Positions 1-5,684 of a DNA stretch of 6,156 bases are shown here, one piece after another; positions within the stretch are counted from its first letter, which is position 1, and each line of letters begins with the position of its first letter. Source of the DNA: Clostridium sp. CAG:452 (GTDB taxonomy: Bacteria > Bacillota > Clostridia > TANB77 > CAG-508); NCBI GenBank assembly GCA_000434035.1, contig FR893513.1, positions 59,631 to 65,786 on the forward strand, written 5' to 3'. Below the pieces are notes generated by a model. That model was not told the origin of the DNA, searched no databases, and saw only the letters and a program-made list of their open reading frames with translations. The translations under genes and the position numbers were made by a program.

Positions 1-27
1 CTATTAAAAATTTTAAGGAGAAAAATC

Positions 28-675
28 ATGAACAAAAATGAAATATTAAAAAAAGTAGATCATACGGTACTTGCTCAAACTGCAACATGGGAGCAAATAA
101 AAAATATATGTGATGATGGAATAAAATATAATGTTGCATCAGTTTGCATTCCACCAAGCTATGTGAAAGATACAAAAAAATATGTTGGTGATAAATTAAA
201 AGTATGTACAGTTATAGGATTTCCTAATGGGTATAATACAACAAATGTAAAGGTTTATGAGACATTGTCTGCGATAGAAGAAGGAGCAGATGAAATTGAT
301 ATGGTTATAAACTTAGGTTGGTTAAAAGATAAAAAATATGGAGATATAGAAAAAGAAATAAAAGCTATAAAAAATGTATGTGGTGAAAGAGTTTTAAAAG
401 TAATAATAGAAACTTGTTTATTAACTGATGAAGAGAAAGCAATAATGTGCAAAATTGTAAAAAATGCTGGAGCAGACTATATAAAAACTTCAACTGGATT
501 TTCAACAGGTGGTGCAACATTTGAAGATATACAATTATTTAAAAGAGAATTAAAAGAAACAAATGTAAAAATAAAAGCAGCAGGAGGAATAAAGTCTTTT
601 GAAGACGCAGAAAAATTTATAGAATTTGGCGCAGATAGATTGGGAACAAGCAGACTAGTTAATTTAATGCTATAA
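28..675 (+). CDS. deoC: Deoxyribose-phosphate aldolase (DeoC)
   Basis: Cytosolic class I aldolase that splits 2-deoxy-D-ribose 5-phosphate into acetaldehyde and glyceraldehyde 3-phosphate during deoxynucleoside breakdown. The 215-residue protein is close to the usual length and looks complete. Visible motifs are DHT at 11-13, GFPNG at 64-68, the GADEIDMVIN segment with Asp91, YIKTSTGF with Lys153 as the Schiff-base lysine, KAAGG with Lys183 as the second active-site lysine, and the phosphate-binding GTS at 206-208. The start is supported by AAGGAG at 15-20, seven bases before ATG. Only 27 bases precede it, so its promoter and operon partners are not visible. No other deoxynucleoside gene lies in the window, and the gene after it is unrelated. 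Family assignment is very secure. Confidence 0.96.
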   Translation: MNKNEILKKVDHTVLAQTATWEQIKNICDDGIKYNVASVCIPPSYVKDTKKYVGDKLKVCTVIGFPNGYNTTNVKVYETLSAIEEGADEIDMVINLGWLKDKKYGDIEKEIKAIKNVCGERVLKVIIETCLLTDEEKAIMCKIVKNAGADYIKTSTGFSTGGATFEDIQLFKRELKETNVKIKAAGGIKSFEDAEKFIEFGADRLGTSRLVNLML

Positions 676-680
676 TCGTT

Positions 681-760
681 ATTGCCTTTGAGATTTCCTC
701 ATTACATTCGGAAACTCAAATCGGCGAGAACAAAGGGCGACTAAAGTAGCTTTGTTCTTG
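681..760. repeat. Two-part stem-loop element after deoC
   Basis: Two adjacent hairpins fill most of the gap after deoC. The first pairs TTTGAG-A-TTTCC (687-698, A693 bulged) with GGAAACTCAAA (710-720) around an 11-base loop. It is extended by GCC 684-686 with GGC 723-725. The second pairs CGAGAACAAAG-type bases 725-735 with 750-760 around a 14-base loop, in which CTA and TAG (741-743/747-749) can also pair. No T-run follows either stem, so this is not an ordinary intrinsic terminator, although it could stabilise or end the deoC transcript. It is richer in G+C than its surroundings. A REP/MITE-like dispersed repeat or a structured RNA are alternatives. The pairing is seen directly; the function is unknown. 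Confidence 0.55.
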
Positions 761-769
761 AATAAAATA

Positions 770-812
770 TTGCAATCAAGATAAAATAATGATAAAATTA
801 TGATAATTGATT
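770..812 (+). promoter_or_regulatory. Promoter and candidate autoregulatory operator of the toxin-antitoxin operon
   Basis: TTGCAA (770-775) and TAAAAT (793-798) are separated by 17 bases, a good sigma-A-type promoter that would start transcription about 25 bases before the antitoxin ATG. Three copies of a GATAA-led 11-mer run head to tail at 780, 791 and 802, one per helical turn. They are flanked by the inverted arms AATCAA (774-779) and TTGATT (807-812). A smaller inverted pair, ATAAT/ATTAT (786-790/797-801), covers the -10. Phd/YefM antitoxins usually bind palindromes over their own promoter, so this is a reasonable operator. The repeats are low-complexity AT sequence and could be chance. 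Confidence 0.45.
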
Positions 813-828
813 TAAGGGGGATTGTTTT

Positions 829-1137
829 ATGATTAATATAAGACCTGTATCAGATTTAAGAAATAAATATCCAGAAATAGAAGATTTAGTTTTAAGAGAA
901 AATGAAGAGGTATATTTAACTAAAAATGGATATGGTTCTATGGTTGTAATGAGTTTGGAGAAATATTCTAAACTTATGAAAGATTTGAATTCGGAAGAGA
1001 TGCTTGAATCTAGATTTGGCGTTGAAGATATAGAAAAAGAACTTGAAAAAGCAGAAGAAGAAAATGAATACAACAGTAGATATTATACTAATGAAGAAAT
1101 GAAACAAATGGCCAGGAGGATAATAGATGGAAAATAA
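829..1137 (+). CDS. Type II antitoxin, Phd/YefM family
   Basis: Small 102-residue protein with the Phd/YefM layout. Residues 1-50 form the DNA-binding and dimerisation fold: INIRPVSDLRN at the start, a strand pair around EEVYLTKNGYGSMVVMS, then the helix LEKYSKLM. Residues 52-102 are a strongly charged tail (many Glu and Lys) that in this family wraps around and neutralises the toxin. Its role would be to inactivate the toxin encoded next and to repress the shared promoter. AAGGGGG at 814-820, eight bases upstream, supports the start. The gene overlaps the toxin gene by 11 bases, typical of coupled antitoxin-toxin pairs. Family call is firm; partner specificity and repression are inferred from family behaviour. 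Confidence 0.88.
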   Translation: MINIRPVSDLRNKYPEIEDLVLRENEEVYLTKNGYGSMVVMSLEKYSKLMKDLNSEEMLESRFGVEDIEKELEKAEEENEYNSRYYTNEEMKQMARRIIDGK

Positions 1138-1441
1138 ACAATATGAAATAAAATATTTTCCGACATTTATAAATCAATTTAATGAAATTTTGTATTATAT
1201 AGTACATAATTTAGAAAACAAAGATGCAGCAGATAAATTATATAAAGAAGTAGTAAAGCAAATAGAAAAAAGAAGTAAATTTCCAACAGCATTTGAGATT
1301 TTTAAAAATACAAAAGATAAAAATATAAATTGGTATAAATTAAGGGCTAAAAATTTTACAATATTTTATATGGTAAGAAATAATTCTATGGAAATAAAAA
1401 GAATATATTATAGCAAAAGAAATTTTAATAAATTAATTTAA
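1127..1441 (+). CDS. Type II toxin, ParE/RelE superfamily
   Basis: A 104-residue basic protein with the ParE/RelE arrangement: first strand YEIKYFPTF, helices through 15-49 including the IxxYI-like ILYYIVHNL and the DAADKLYKEV helix, the KFP turn at 51-53, then strands NWYKLRAKNFTIFYMV and IKRIYYSKRN. Conserved-type basic positions Arg73, Arg84, Arg92 and Arg98 are present. Proteins of this fold either cleave mRNA on the ribosome (RelE) or poison DNA gyrase (ParE). The sequence does not let me decide which. The start at 1127 has AGGAGGA at 1114-1120 inside the antitoxin gene, and the reading frames overlap by 11 bases. The gene looks intact, with no frameshift. No clear terminator follows before the next promoter. 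Confidence 0.86.
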   Translation: MENKQYEIKYFPTFINQFNEILYYIVHNLENKDAADKLYKEVVKQIEKRSKFPTAFEIFKNTKDKNINWYKLRAKNFTIFYMVRNNSMEIKRIYYSKRNFNKLI

Positions 1442-1445
1442 CTAA

Positions 1446-1474
1446 TTGAAATATACTACAAAATCTGATAAAAT
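1446..1474 (+). promoter_or_regulatory. Promoter of the THF-riboswitch folate operon
   Basis: TTGAAA (1446-1451) and TAAAAT (1469-1474) lie exactly 17 bases apart, with TGA directly before the -10 as in extended -10 promoters. Transcription would begin near 1481, just ahead of the first paired base of the riboswitch at 1483. That agreement strengthens both calls. It lies only a few bases past the toxin stop codon. Confidence 0.65.
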
Positions 1475-1482
1475 AAGACAAG

Positions 1483-1582
1483 AATAGAGTAGAGAATAAA
1501 TAGTTAAGTGTTACTAAACGGGAAGTTGTTAGTAAACGAAAAAGCTTTTAGCTTTGCTGATTTATTTTCGCATTCCGCTATT
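1483..1582 (+). promoter_or_regulatory. Tetrahydrofolate (THF) riboswitch aptamer, class I
   Basis: The order of conserved pieces matches the THF (folT-type) riboswitch: GAGTAGA, GTTAAGTG, GGGAAGTTG, ACGAA, GCTGATTTATT and CGCATTCCGCT. Helices are AATAG/CTATT (P1, 1483-1487/1578-1582), AATAAAT/ATTTATT (1495-1501/1560-1566), TTACTAA/TTAGTAA (P3, 1511-1517/1529-1535) and AAAGC/GCTTT (1541-1545/1551-1555). The family pseudoknot is kept: loop GGAA (1521-1524) can pair with TTCC (1573-1576). My remembered consensus has GGAU with AUCC here, so both sides have changed together. The aptamer binds reduced folates and usually lowers expression of folate-transport genes, which fits the folT-folC gene just downstream. 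Confidence 0.9.
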
Positions 1583-1613
1583 AAACAAAGAGTAGTCTTT
1601 ATTTAACGTGGAA
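1573..1613 (+). promoter_or_regulatory. Putative antiterminator of the THF riboswitch
   Basis: TTCCGC (1573-1578) can pair with GTGGAA (1608-1613). They enclose a ten-pair hairpin of 1581-1591 with 1596-1606 around the loop GTAG (one C-A mismatch). The left arm reuses the aptamer's pseudoknot and P1 bases. The right arm overlaps the left arm of the terminator at 1610-1613. It therefore competes with both the ligand-bound aptamer and the terminator, as expected for an OFF switch. The pairing is seen; the switching is inferred. Confidence 0.6.
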
Positions 1614-1641
1614 GCTCCAAAATTAAAAGGGGGCTTTTTTT
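1610..1641 (+). terminator. Riboswitch-controlled intrinsic terminator that also masks the folT-folC ribosome-binding site
   Basis: GGAAGCTCC (1610-1618) pairs with GGGGCTTTT (1630-1638), core AAGCTCC/GGGGCTT, followed by a seven-T run at 1635-1641. The same GGGGG (1629-1633) is the Shine-Dalgarno sequence of the gene starting at 1642, eight bases away. When this hairpin forms it could both stop transcription and hide the ribosome site. Confidence 0.72.
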
Positions 1642-3465
1642 ATGAGCAAATTTACAATTACAAAAACAAAAAAACTGATATTAGCAGCAATGTTTTTAAG
1701 TATACTGCTAGTTCTATCAAGATTTTTATCTATTAAAACTTCATTTCTAGTAATAAGTTTTAGTTTTATTCCAATGATGCTATGTGGGGTGTATTTAGGA
1801 CCTAAATATAGTTTGGCTGTAGCAGCATTAGGAGATTTAATAGGAGCACTTATTTTTCCATTTGGTGCATATTTCCCAGGATTTACTATAACTGCAGGGT
1901 TAATGGGATTTATATATGGAATATTCTTATACAAAAATCCAAATAAAGAAATAAAAGACAAAACATTTATTTTTAAATTAATATTAAGTAGTTTAATTGT
2001 GCAAATAGGAGTAAAAGTTGTTATAGAATCTGCATTTTTAAACATTATGTATGGAAAAGCATACATAGCAGTAATCCTAACAAGAATAACAACACAAGCA
2101 ATTATGCTACCAATACAAGTAATAACAATTTATTTATTAGAAAAAGCATTAAGACCATTTGCAAAAAAATACATTTATGAAGAAGAAACAATGAATATAG
2201 ATGAATATTTAAATACATTTAGCAAATTTACAAAAGATCCTAATTTAGATGCTATGAAATATCTAATGGAGAAGTTTGATAATCCGCAAAAAAAATTAAA
2301 AATAGTACATGTAGCAGGAACAAATGGAAAAGGCAGTATATGCGAAATGTTAGCAAGTGTTCTTGAAAATACAGAATACAAAGTAGGAAAATTCATATCT
2401 CCACATTTAATAAGATTTAATGATGGAATATATATAAATAACAAAGAAATTACAGATGAAGAAGTAGAAGAAATTTTAATTCCACTATCAAAAGAAATAA
2501 CTAATTATAATAAAACACATAAAGTTCCAGTAAAATGGTTTGAAGCAATTACATCACTTAGCTTAATATATTTTGCAAAAAACAATTGTGATATTGCAAT
2601 ATTAGAAACAGGTCTTGGAGGAACAACTGATTGTACAAATATTGTGGATTCAATGGTTTCTATTATAGGAAATATTGGATATGACCATGTGGATATATTG
2701 GGAAGCACAATAGAAGAAATTGCAACACATAAAGCAGGAATAATAAAAGAAAATTCAGATACAGTATTTGTTAAGCAAGAAGAATGCGTAAACAGTATTA
2801 TAGAAAATACTTGCAGGGAAAAGAATGCAACATTGCATTTGGTAAATTCAGATGAAATACAAAATTACTCATATACTTTGGAACTACAAAAATTTGATTA
2901 TAAAGAATATAAAAATGTTGAAATTAATTTGAAAGGAAAAGCTCAAATAAACAATGCGGCAGAAGTATTAGAATGTATTGATATTTTGAAAAACAAAGGA
3001 TACAAAATCTCTAAAGAGGCTATTTACAATGGACTAAAAACTGTTGTACATAAAGCAAGACTTGAAACTTTAAGTCAAAATCCGGTAATTATATTTGATG
3101 GAGGACACAATGAAAATGCTATAAACAATTTAAGACAAAATGTTGAACAATACTTTTCACATAGTAAAAAAGTATATATTATTTCACTTTTAAAAACAAA
3201 AGATTATAAAACAATAATTAAAAATATATGTAAAGAAAAAGATTCGATATTTATATTTACAAGTGGAAATGACAAAAAAAGATATGTATCAAAAGAAAAG
3301 CTATATAAAGAAGCAAAGAAATACTTAAATGATATAAATATGTATAAATATGAATTGAAAGATGCAATTAATATTTGTAAAAAGGCATATAGTGATAGAG
3401 TAATTTTAATAGTTGGAAGCTTTTATGTGTATAAAACAGTATGTGAGGTATTAAAAAATGATTAA
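1642..3465 (+). CDS. Fusion of folate ECF transporter S component (FolT) with folylpolyglutamate synthase (FolC)
   Basis: Residues 1-~178 are a FolT-type substrate-binding membrane subunit with about six hydrophobic segments (roughly 11-32, 35-52, 56-72, 80-97, 109-130, 142-168). It carries the family features LSRFLSI, FIPMMLCGVYLGPKYS, ALGDLIGALIFPFGAYFPG and FTITAGLMGFIYGIFLY. From Met184 (ATG at 2191) a complete FolC of 424 residues follows. Visible in it are the ATP P-loop GTNGKGS (226-232), SPHL (253-256), ETGLGG-TTDCTN (322-333), HKAGIIK with Lys364 at the usual carbamylated-lysine position, and DGGHN (486-490). FolC adds glutamates to folates, and perhaps also makes dihydrofolate, in the cytoplasm. 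No stop lies between the parts and only a weak GAAGAA precedes Met184, so one polypeptide is likely. AAGGGGG at 1627-1633 sets the start. THF-riboswitch control and the downstream ECF genes support folate as the substrate. Confidence 0.93.
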   Translation: MSKFTITKTKKLILAAMFLSILLVLSRFLSIKTSFLVISFSFIPMMLCGVYLGPKYSLAVAALGDLIGALIFPFGAYFPGFTITAGLMGFIYGIFLYKNPNKEIKDKTFIFKLILSSLIVQIGVKVVIESAFLNIMYGKAYIAVILTRITTQAIMLPIQVITIYLLEKALRPFAKKYIYEEETMNIDEYLNTFSKFTKDPNLDAMKYLMEKFDNPQKKLKIVHVAGTNGKGSICEMLASVLENTEYKVGKFISPHLIRFNDGIYINNKEITDEEVEEILIPLSKEITNYNKTHKVPVKWFEAITSLSLIYFAKNNCDIAILETGLGGTTDCTNIVDSMVSIIGNIGYDHVDILGSTIEEIATHKAGIIKENSDTVFVKQEECVNSIIENTCREKNATLHLVNSDEIQNYSYTLELQKFDYKEYKNVEINLKGKAQINNAAEVLECIDILKNKGYKISKEAIYNGLKTVVHKARLETLSQNPVIIFDGGHNENAINNLRQNVEQYFSHSKKVYIISLLKTKDYKTIIKNICKEKDSIFIFTSGNDKKRYVSKEKLYKEAKKYLNDINMYKYELKDAINICKKAYSDRVILIVGSFYVYKTVCEVLKND

Positions 3466-4274
3466 ACTAGAAGAGGTTAATTTTAAATATAAAAATGGTA
3501 AAGAAGTATTAAAAAATATCAATTTAGAAATACAAGAAGGCGAGTTCGTGGCAGTAATCGGCAAAAATGGCTCACGGAAAATCAACATTGTCTAAATTAA
3601 TAGCAGGTTTGTTAAAGCCAAAGTCTGGCAGAATAACTGTTGATAGTATAAATACAGCAAACAAAAAAGAATTCTATAATTTAAGAAAAAAAATAGGAAT
3701 GGTATTTCAAAATCCAGAAAATCAAATAATATTTAACAACGTATATGATGATATTGCATTTGCTTTAAAAAATCTAGAATTGGATAATGAAGAAATTAGA
3801 ATAAAAACATCATTAGAAAAATTAAGAATGGACAAATACTTAAAAAGCCCTACCTATGAACTATCTTTGGGACAAAAGCAAAGAGTTACTATTGCAGGAG
3901 TTTTAGCAGTAAATCCTAAATATATAATTTTTGATGAGCCTACTACAATGCTAGATTCAGAAGGAAAAGAAGATGTTTACGAAATAGTAAAAACATTAAA
4001 AAAACAGGGATATACAATAATTTATGTAACAAATGTAATGGATGAAATTCTAATTGCAGATAGAGTAGTAGTTTTAGAAAAAGGAGAAATTATAAAAGAA
4101 TTTAATAAAGAGGAAATATTAGAAAATATAGAATTCTTGGAAGAACACGAAATAAAAATACCAAGTCTTGCTAAAATGTTATACGAGTTTAAAAAAAATG
4201 GAATAGAAATAAAATTAGAAGAATGGACAAAAGAAGAATTAACTAACAAAATAATAGAGGTAGCAAAAAAATGA
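3458..4274 (+). pseudogene. ECF transporter ATPase (EcfA-type), frameshifted in Walker A
   Basis: ABC ATPase that would energise folate uptake with FolT and EcfT at the inner face of the membrane. Reading from ATG 3458 (overlapping the folC stop by 8 bases, GAGG at 3445-3448) gives MIKLEEVNFKYKNG to GKNGS, then an extra base near 3575 (C in TCA-C-GGA) shifts the frame. Skipping it restores GKNGSGKST and an uninterrupted protein of 271 residues, normal for EcfA. In corrected numbering: Q-loop VFQNPENQ (Gln84), signature LSLGQ (135-139), Walker B IIFDE (156-160), D-loop TTMLD. The H-loop reads VTNVMDE, with Asn192 where histidine is usual. Without correction, translation could start only at ATG 3567, giving MAHGKST and losing the first half of the P-loop. 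The rest is undamaged, so a recent mutation or a sequencing error is more likely than old decay. Confidence 0.85.
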
Positions 4275-4858
4275 AATTAAAACACATAATTAATATAATT
4301 AAATTTATATTTTTTCTAGTATATGTAATTTTAATATTTTTTGTAAAAAGCAATATAGCATTAATTGCAGCTTTGACAATAGATGTTACTTTAATAATTG
4401 CGTACAAAATTAATTTAAAGAGTTTAATAGATAATCTAATAAAGATATCCATATTTGTACTAATAACAGCAATAATAAATGCTTTTGTTGTTAATATAAA
4501 TTATGCAATAACAATTGGAATTAAATTAATTTTGGTGTGTGTTATGACATACATATTTTCAAAAATGCTTTCATATATGGAATTTGCTACAGTTATGGAG
4601 GATTTAGCGCATCCATTAAAATTGTTTGGTATAAATCCAAAAGATTTAGGACTGTTAGTTACAATAGCAATTAGCTTTATTCCAATATTGAGAGAAGAGC
4701 TAGAAAGAATAAAATATGTTTTACTTGTAAAAGGATTTAAAGTAAATACAATAAATATAGTAAAAAATATGAATATAGTATTTAAGCCGCTGTTTGTATC
4801 AATAATGGAAAGAATAAATGAAATAGAATACTCACTGAAAGCAAAAGGATACCAATAA
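4271..4858 (+). CDS. ECF transporter transmembrane protein, EcfT-like, short form
   Basis: Integral membrane protein of 195 residues that would join the S component to the ATPase. Hydrophobic segments lie at about 9-25, 28-45, 58-76, 79-98 and 125-140. Then comes a charged cytoplasmic part with REELERIKYVLLVKGFKV and, at the very end, EYSLKAKGYQ. These match the two EcfT coupling-helix motifs, normally Ala-Arg-Gly, here VKG (153-155) and AKG (191-193) with lysine for arginine. Most EcfT proteins are around 260 residues and continue with another membrane segment; this one stops right after the second motif. I see no continuing frame downstream. ATGA overlap with the ATPase gene (4271-4274) shows translational coupling and the same operon. 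Sequence is divergent, so the name rests on motifs plus position. Confidence 0.8.
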   Translation: MKLKHIINIIKFIFFLVYVILIFFVKSNIALIAALTIDVTLIIAYKINLKSLIDNLIKISIFVLITAIINAFVVNINYAITIGIKLILVCVMTYIFSKMLSYMEFATVMEDLAHPLKLFGINPKDLGLLVTIAISFIPILREELERIKYVLLVKGFKVNTINIVKNMNIVFKPLFVSIMERINEIEYSLKAKGYQ

Positions 4859-4902
4859 AATGTATTGTGCAATAATTGTCGAAAGCTGGTACACGAAAGT
4901 TC

Positions 4903-4931
4903 TTGTAATTTTGGAATAACAAATATATAAT
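4903..4931 (+). promoter_or_regulatory. Promoter of the 87-residue hypothetical gene
   Basis: TTGTAA (4903-4908) and a perfect TATAAT (4926-4931) are 17 bases apart, with transcription expected near 4938, about 25 bases before the ATG at 4964. The gap 4859-4963 shows no convincing terminator for the preceding ECF genes, so some read-through is possible. Confidence 0.6.
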
Positions 4932-4963
4932 AAAAGACAATACAAAGGAAAAGGAGGATAGAA

Positions 4964-5227
4964 ATGAAAAAGCTTTATGCCAGTACAGTTATGAAAAATG
5001 AACATACTACTGGAACAATTAAGTATTATCAAATATTAGATGAAAAATATGGAATAGAAATAGTAAAACAAATGAAGAACTACGAACCAGAATCAACACG
5101 AATAGAAAATATAACAGATAGTAAAGAAAAAATAAATAAAGTATTAGAATTCCTAACAGAAAAATTTGTAATGCCAGATACAGCAGAATATATAATAGAA
5201 GATTTAAATATTATGACTAGCAATTAA
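4964..5227 (+). CDS. Small hypothetical protein, possibly DUF6514-like
   Basis: An 87-residue soluble, charged protein with no signal peptide or membrane segment. It begins MKKLYASTVMKNEHTTGTIK, contains YGIEIVKQ (34-41), a middle RIENITDSKEKINKVLEFL and ends near VMPDTAEYIIEDL. This layout resembles from memory a small uncharacterised clostridial family (DUF6514): a central YGIE segment, a helix, then a proline-led helix. I could not verify this, and no function is known to me. The start is certain from AAGGAGG at 4951-4957, six bases upstream. It has its own promoter and terminator, so it is a separate unit from the folate operon. Codon use matches the AT-rich neighbours. Confidence 0.72.
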   Translation: MKKLYASTVMKNEHTTGTIKYYQILDEKYGIEIVKQMKNYEPESTRIENITDSKEKINKVLEFLTEKFVMPDTAEYIIEDLNIMTSN

Positions 5228-5240
5228 GCTAGTCATTTTT
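5213..5240 (+). terminator. Intrinsic terminator overlapping the end of the 87-residue gene
   Basis: ATGACTAGC (5213-5221) pairs perfectly with GCTAGTCAT (5228-5236) around the loop AATTAA, followed by five T (5236-5240). The stop codon TAA (5225-5227) sits in the loop, so the last four sense codons form the left arm. Confidence 0.85.
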
Positions 5241-5260
5241 GAGTTATAAATAAAAAAGAC

Positions 5261-5288
5261 TTGCTTAAAAATATAAAAGCTATATAAT
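5261..5288 (+). promoter_or_regulatory. Promoter of the GIY-YIG gene
   Basis: TTGCTT (5261-5266) and TATAAT (5283-5288) are separated by 16 bases, placed just after the preceding terminator and about 30 bases before the ATG at 5318. Confidence 0.55.
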
Positions 5289-5317
5289 TTTTTTAAAATA
5301 AAAGTATAGGAGAAAAA

Positions 5318-5629
5318 ATGTATTATACATATATGTTAAGATGTTTGGATAATTCAATATATACAGGAATGACAAATAATTTAGAAAAAAGAATAAACGA
5401 GCATTTATTAAAAAGCAAAAACGGAGCAAAGTATACAAAATCGCATAATGCAGTTAAATTAGAAACAGCGTGGAAGAGTAAAGACAAGTCATTAGCATGT
5501 AAATTGGAGTACCAAATTAAAAACCTTACCAAAATGCAAAAAGAAAATTTAATAAATGGTGAAAAATTATCAACATATTTAAGCGGAAAAGTGGATTGCA
5601 GGAGATACAAAAGGGTAAATTGTGGATAA
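5318..5629 (+). CDS. GIY-YIG domain protein, UPF0213 (YhbQ-like)
   Basis: A 103-residue single-domain member of the GIY-YIG nuclease superfamily. The first strand has YTY (3-5) in the GIY position and YTG (15-17) in the YIG position. They are followed by MTNNLEKRINEH with Arg25 as the likely catalytic arginine and His29, and by Glu64 in LEYQIKNL as the probable metal ligand. Small stand-alone proteins of this type have been linked to DNA repair or nucleic-acid cleavage, but the physiological substrate of this one cannot be read from sequence. AGGAG at 5308-5312 supports the start. The tail after residue ~90 (KVDCRRYKRVNCG) does not look conserved and lies close to the composition change at about 5630. 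Monocistronic by context. Confidence 0.9.
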   Translation: MYYTYMLRCLDNSIYTGMTNNLEKRINEHLLKSKNGAKYTKSHNAVKLETAWKSKDKSLACKLEYQIKNLTKMQKENLINGEKLSTYLSGKVDCRRYKRVNCG

Positions 5630-5635
5630 ATTACC

Positions 5636-5674
5636 ATGCCAAAATTCCCCGTCCCTTTTGGCACATTTTGGCAT
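5636..5674. repeat. Inverted repeat with a duplicated right arm
   Basis: ATGCCAAAA (5636-5644) can pair either with TTTTGGCA (5656-5663) or with TTTTGGCAT (5666-5674), because the right arm is present twice. The first loop, TTCCCCGTCCC, is unusually C-rich for this window. There is no T-run. It sits directly after the GIY-YIG stop codon at the composition boundary and may be a terminator remnant or a junction repeat. Confidence 0.6.
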
Positions 5675-5684
5675 CTAGCAATAA

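Noticed and set aside
798..2066. Several open frames on the - strand opposite the toxin-antitoxin and folT genes
   Set aside because: They are low-complexity, Ser/Phe/Ile-rich mirror images of strongly supported + strand genes and lack ribosome sites.
3558..3590. Programmed +1 frameshift to express the ECF ATPase
   Set aside because: The shifted site has a codon rare in AT-rich genomes (CGG), but tRNA-Ser on TCA would re-pair poorly with CAC, and I see no internal Shine-Dalgarno or downstream structure. Mutation or sequence error is simpler.
3567..4274. Genuine ATPase starting at ATG 3567
   Set aside because: That start begins in the middle of the P-loop (MAHGKST) in the wrong frame for the first codons, and the missing N-terminal strands and GKNGS are encoded just upstream in the neighbouring frame.
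4864..4908. Repeated CGAAAG and small inverted repeat after ecfT as a terminator or operator
   Set aside because: Stems are four pairs or fewer with no T-run; the only convincing signal there is the promoter at 4903-4931.
5263..5294. Terminator-like GCTT/AAGC hairpin followed by a T-run
   Set aside because: Only four pairs around a ten-base AT loop; the segment is better explained as the -35/-10 region of the GIY-YIG promoter.
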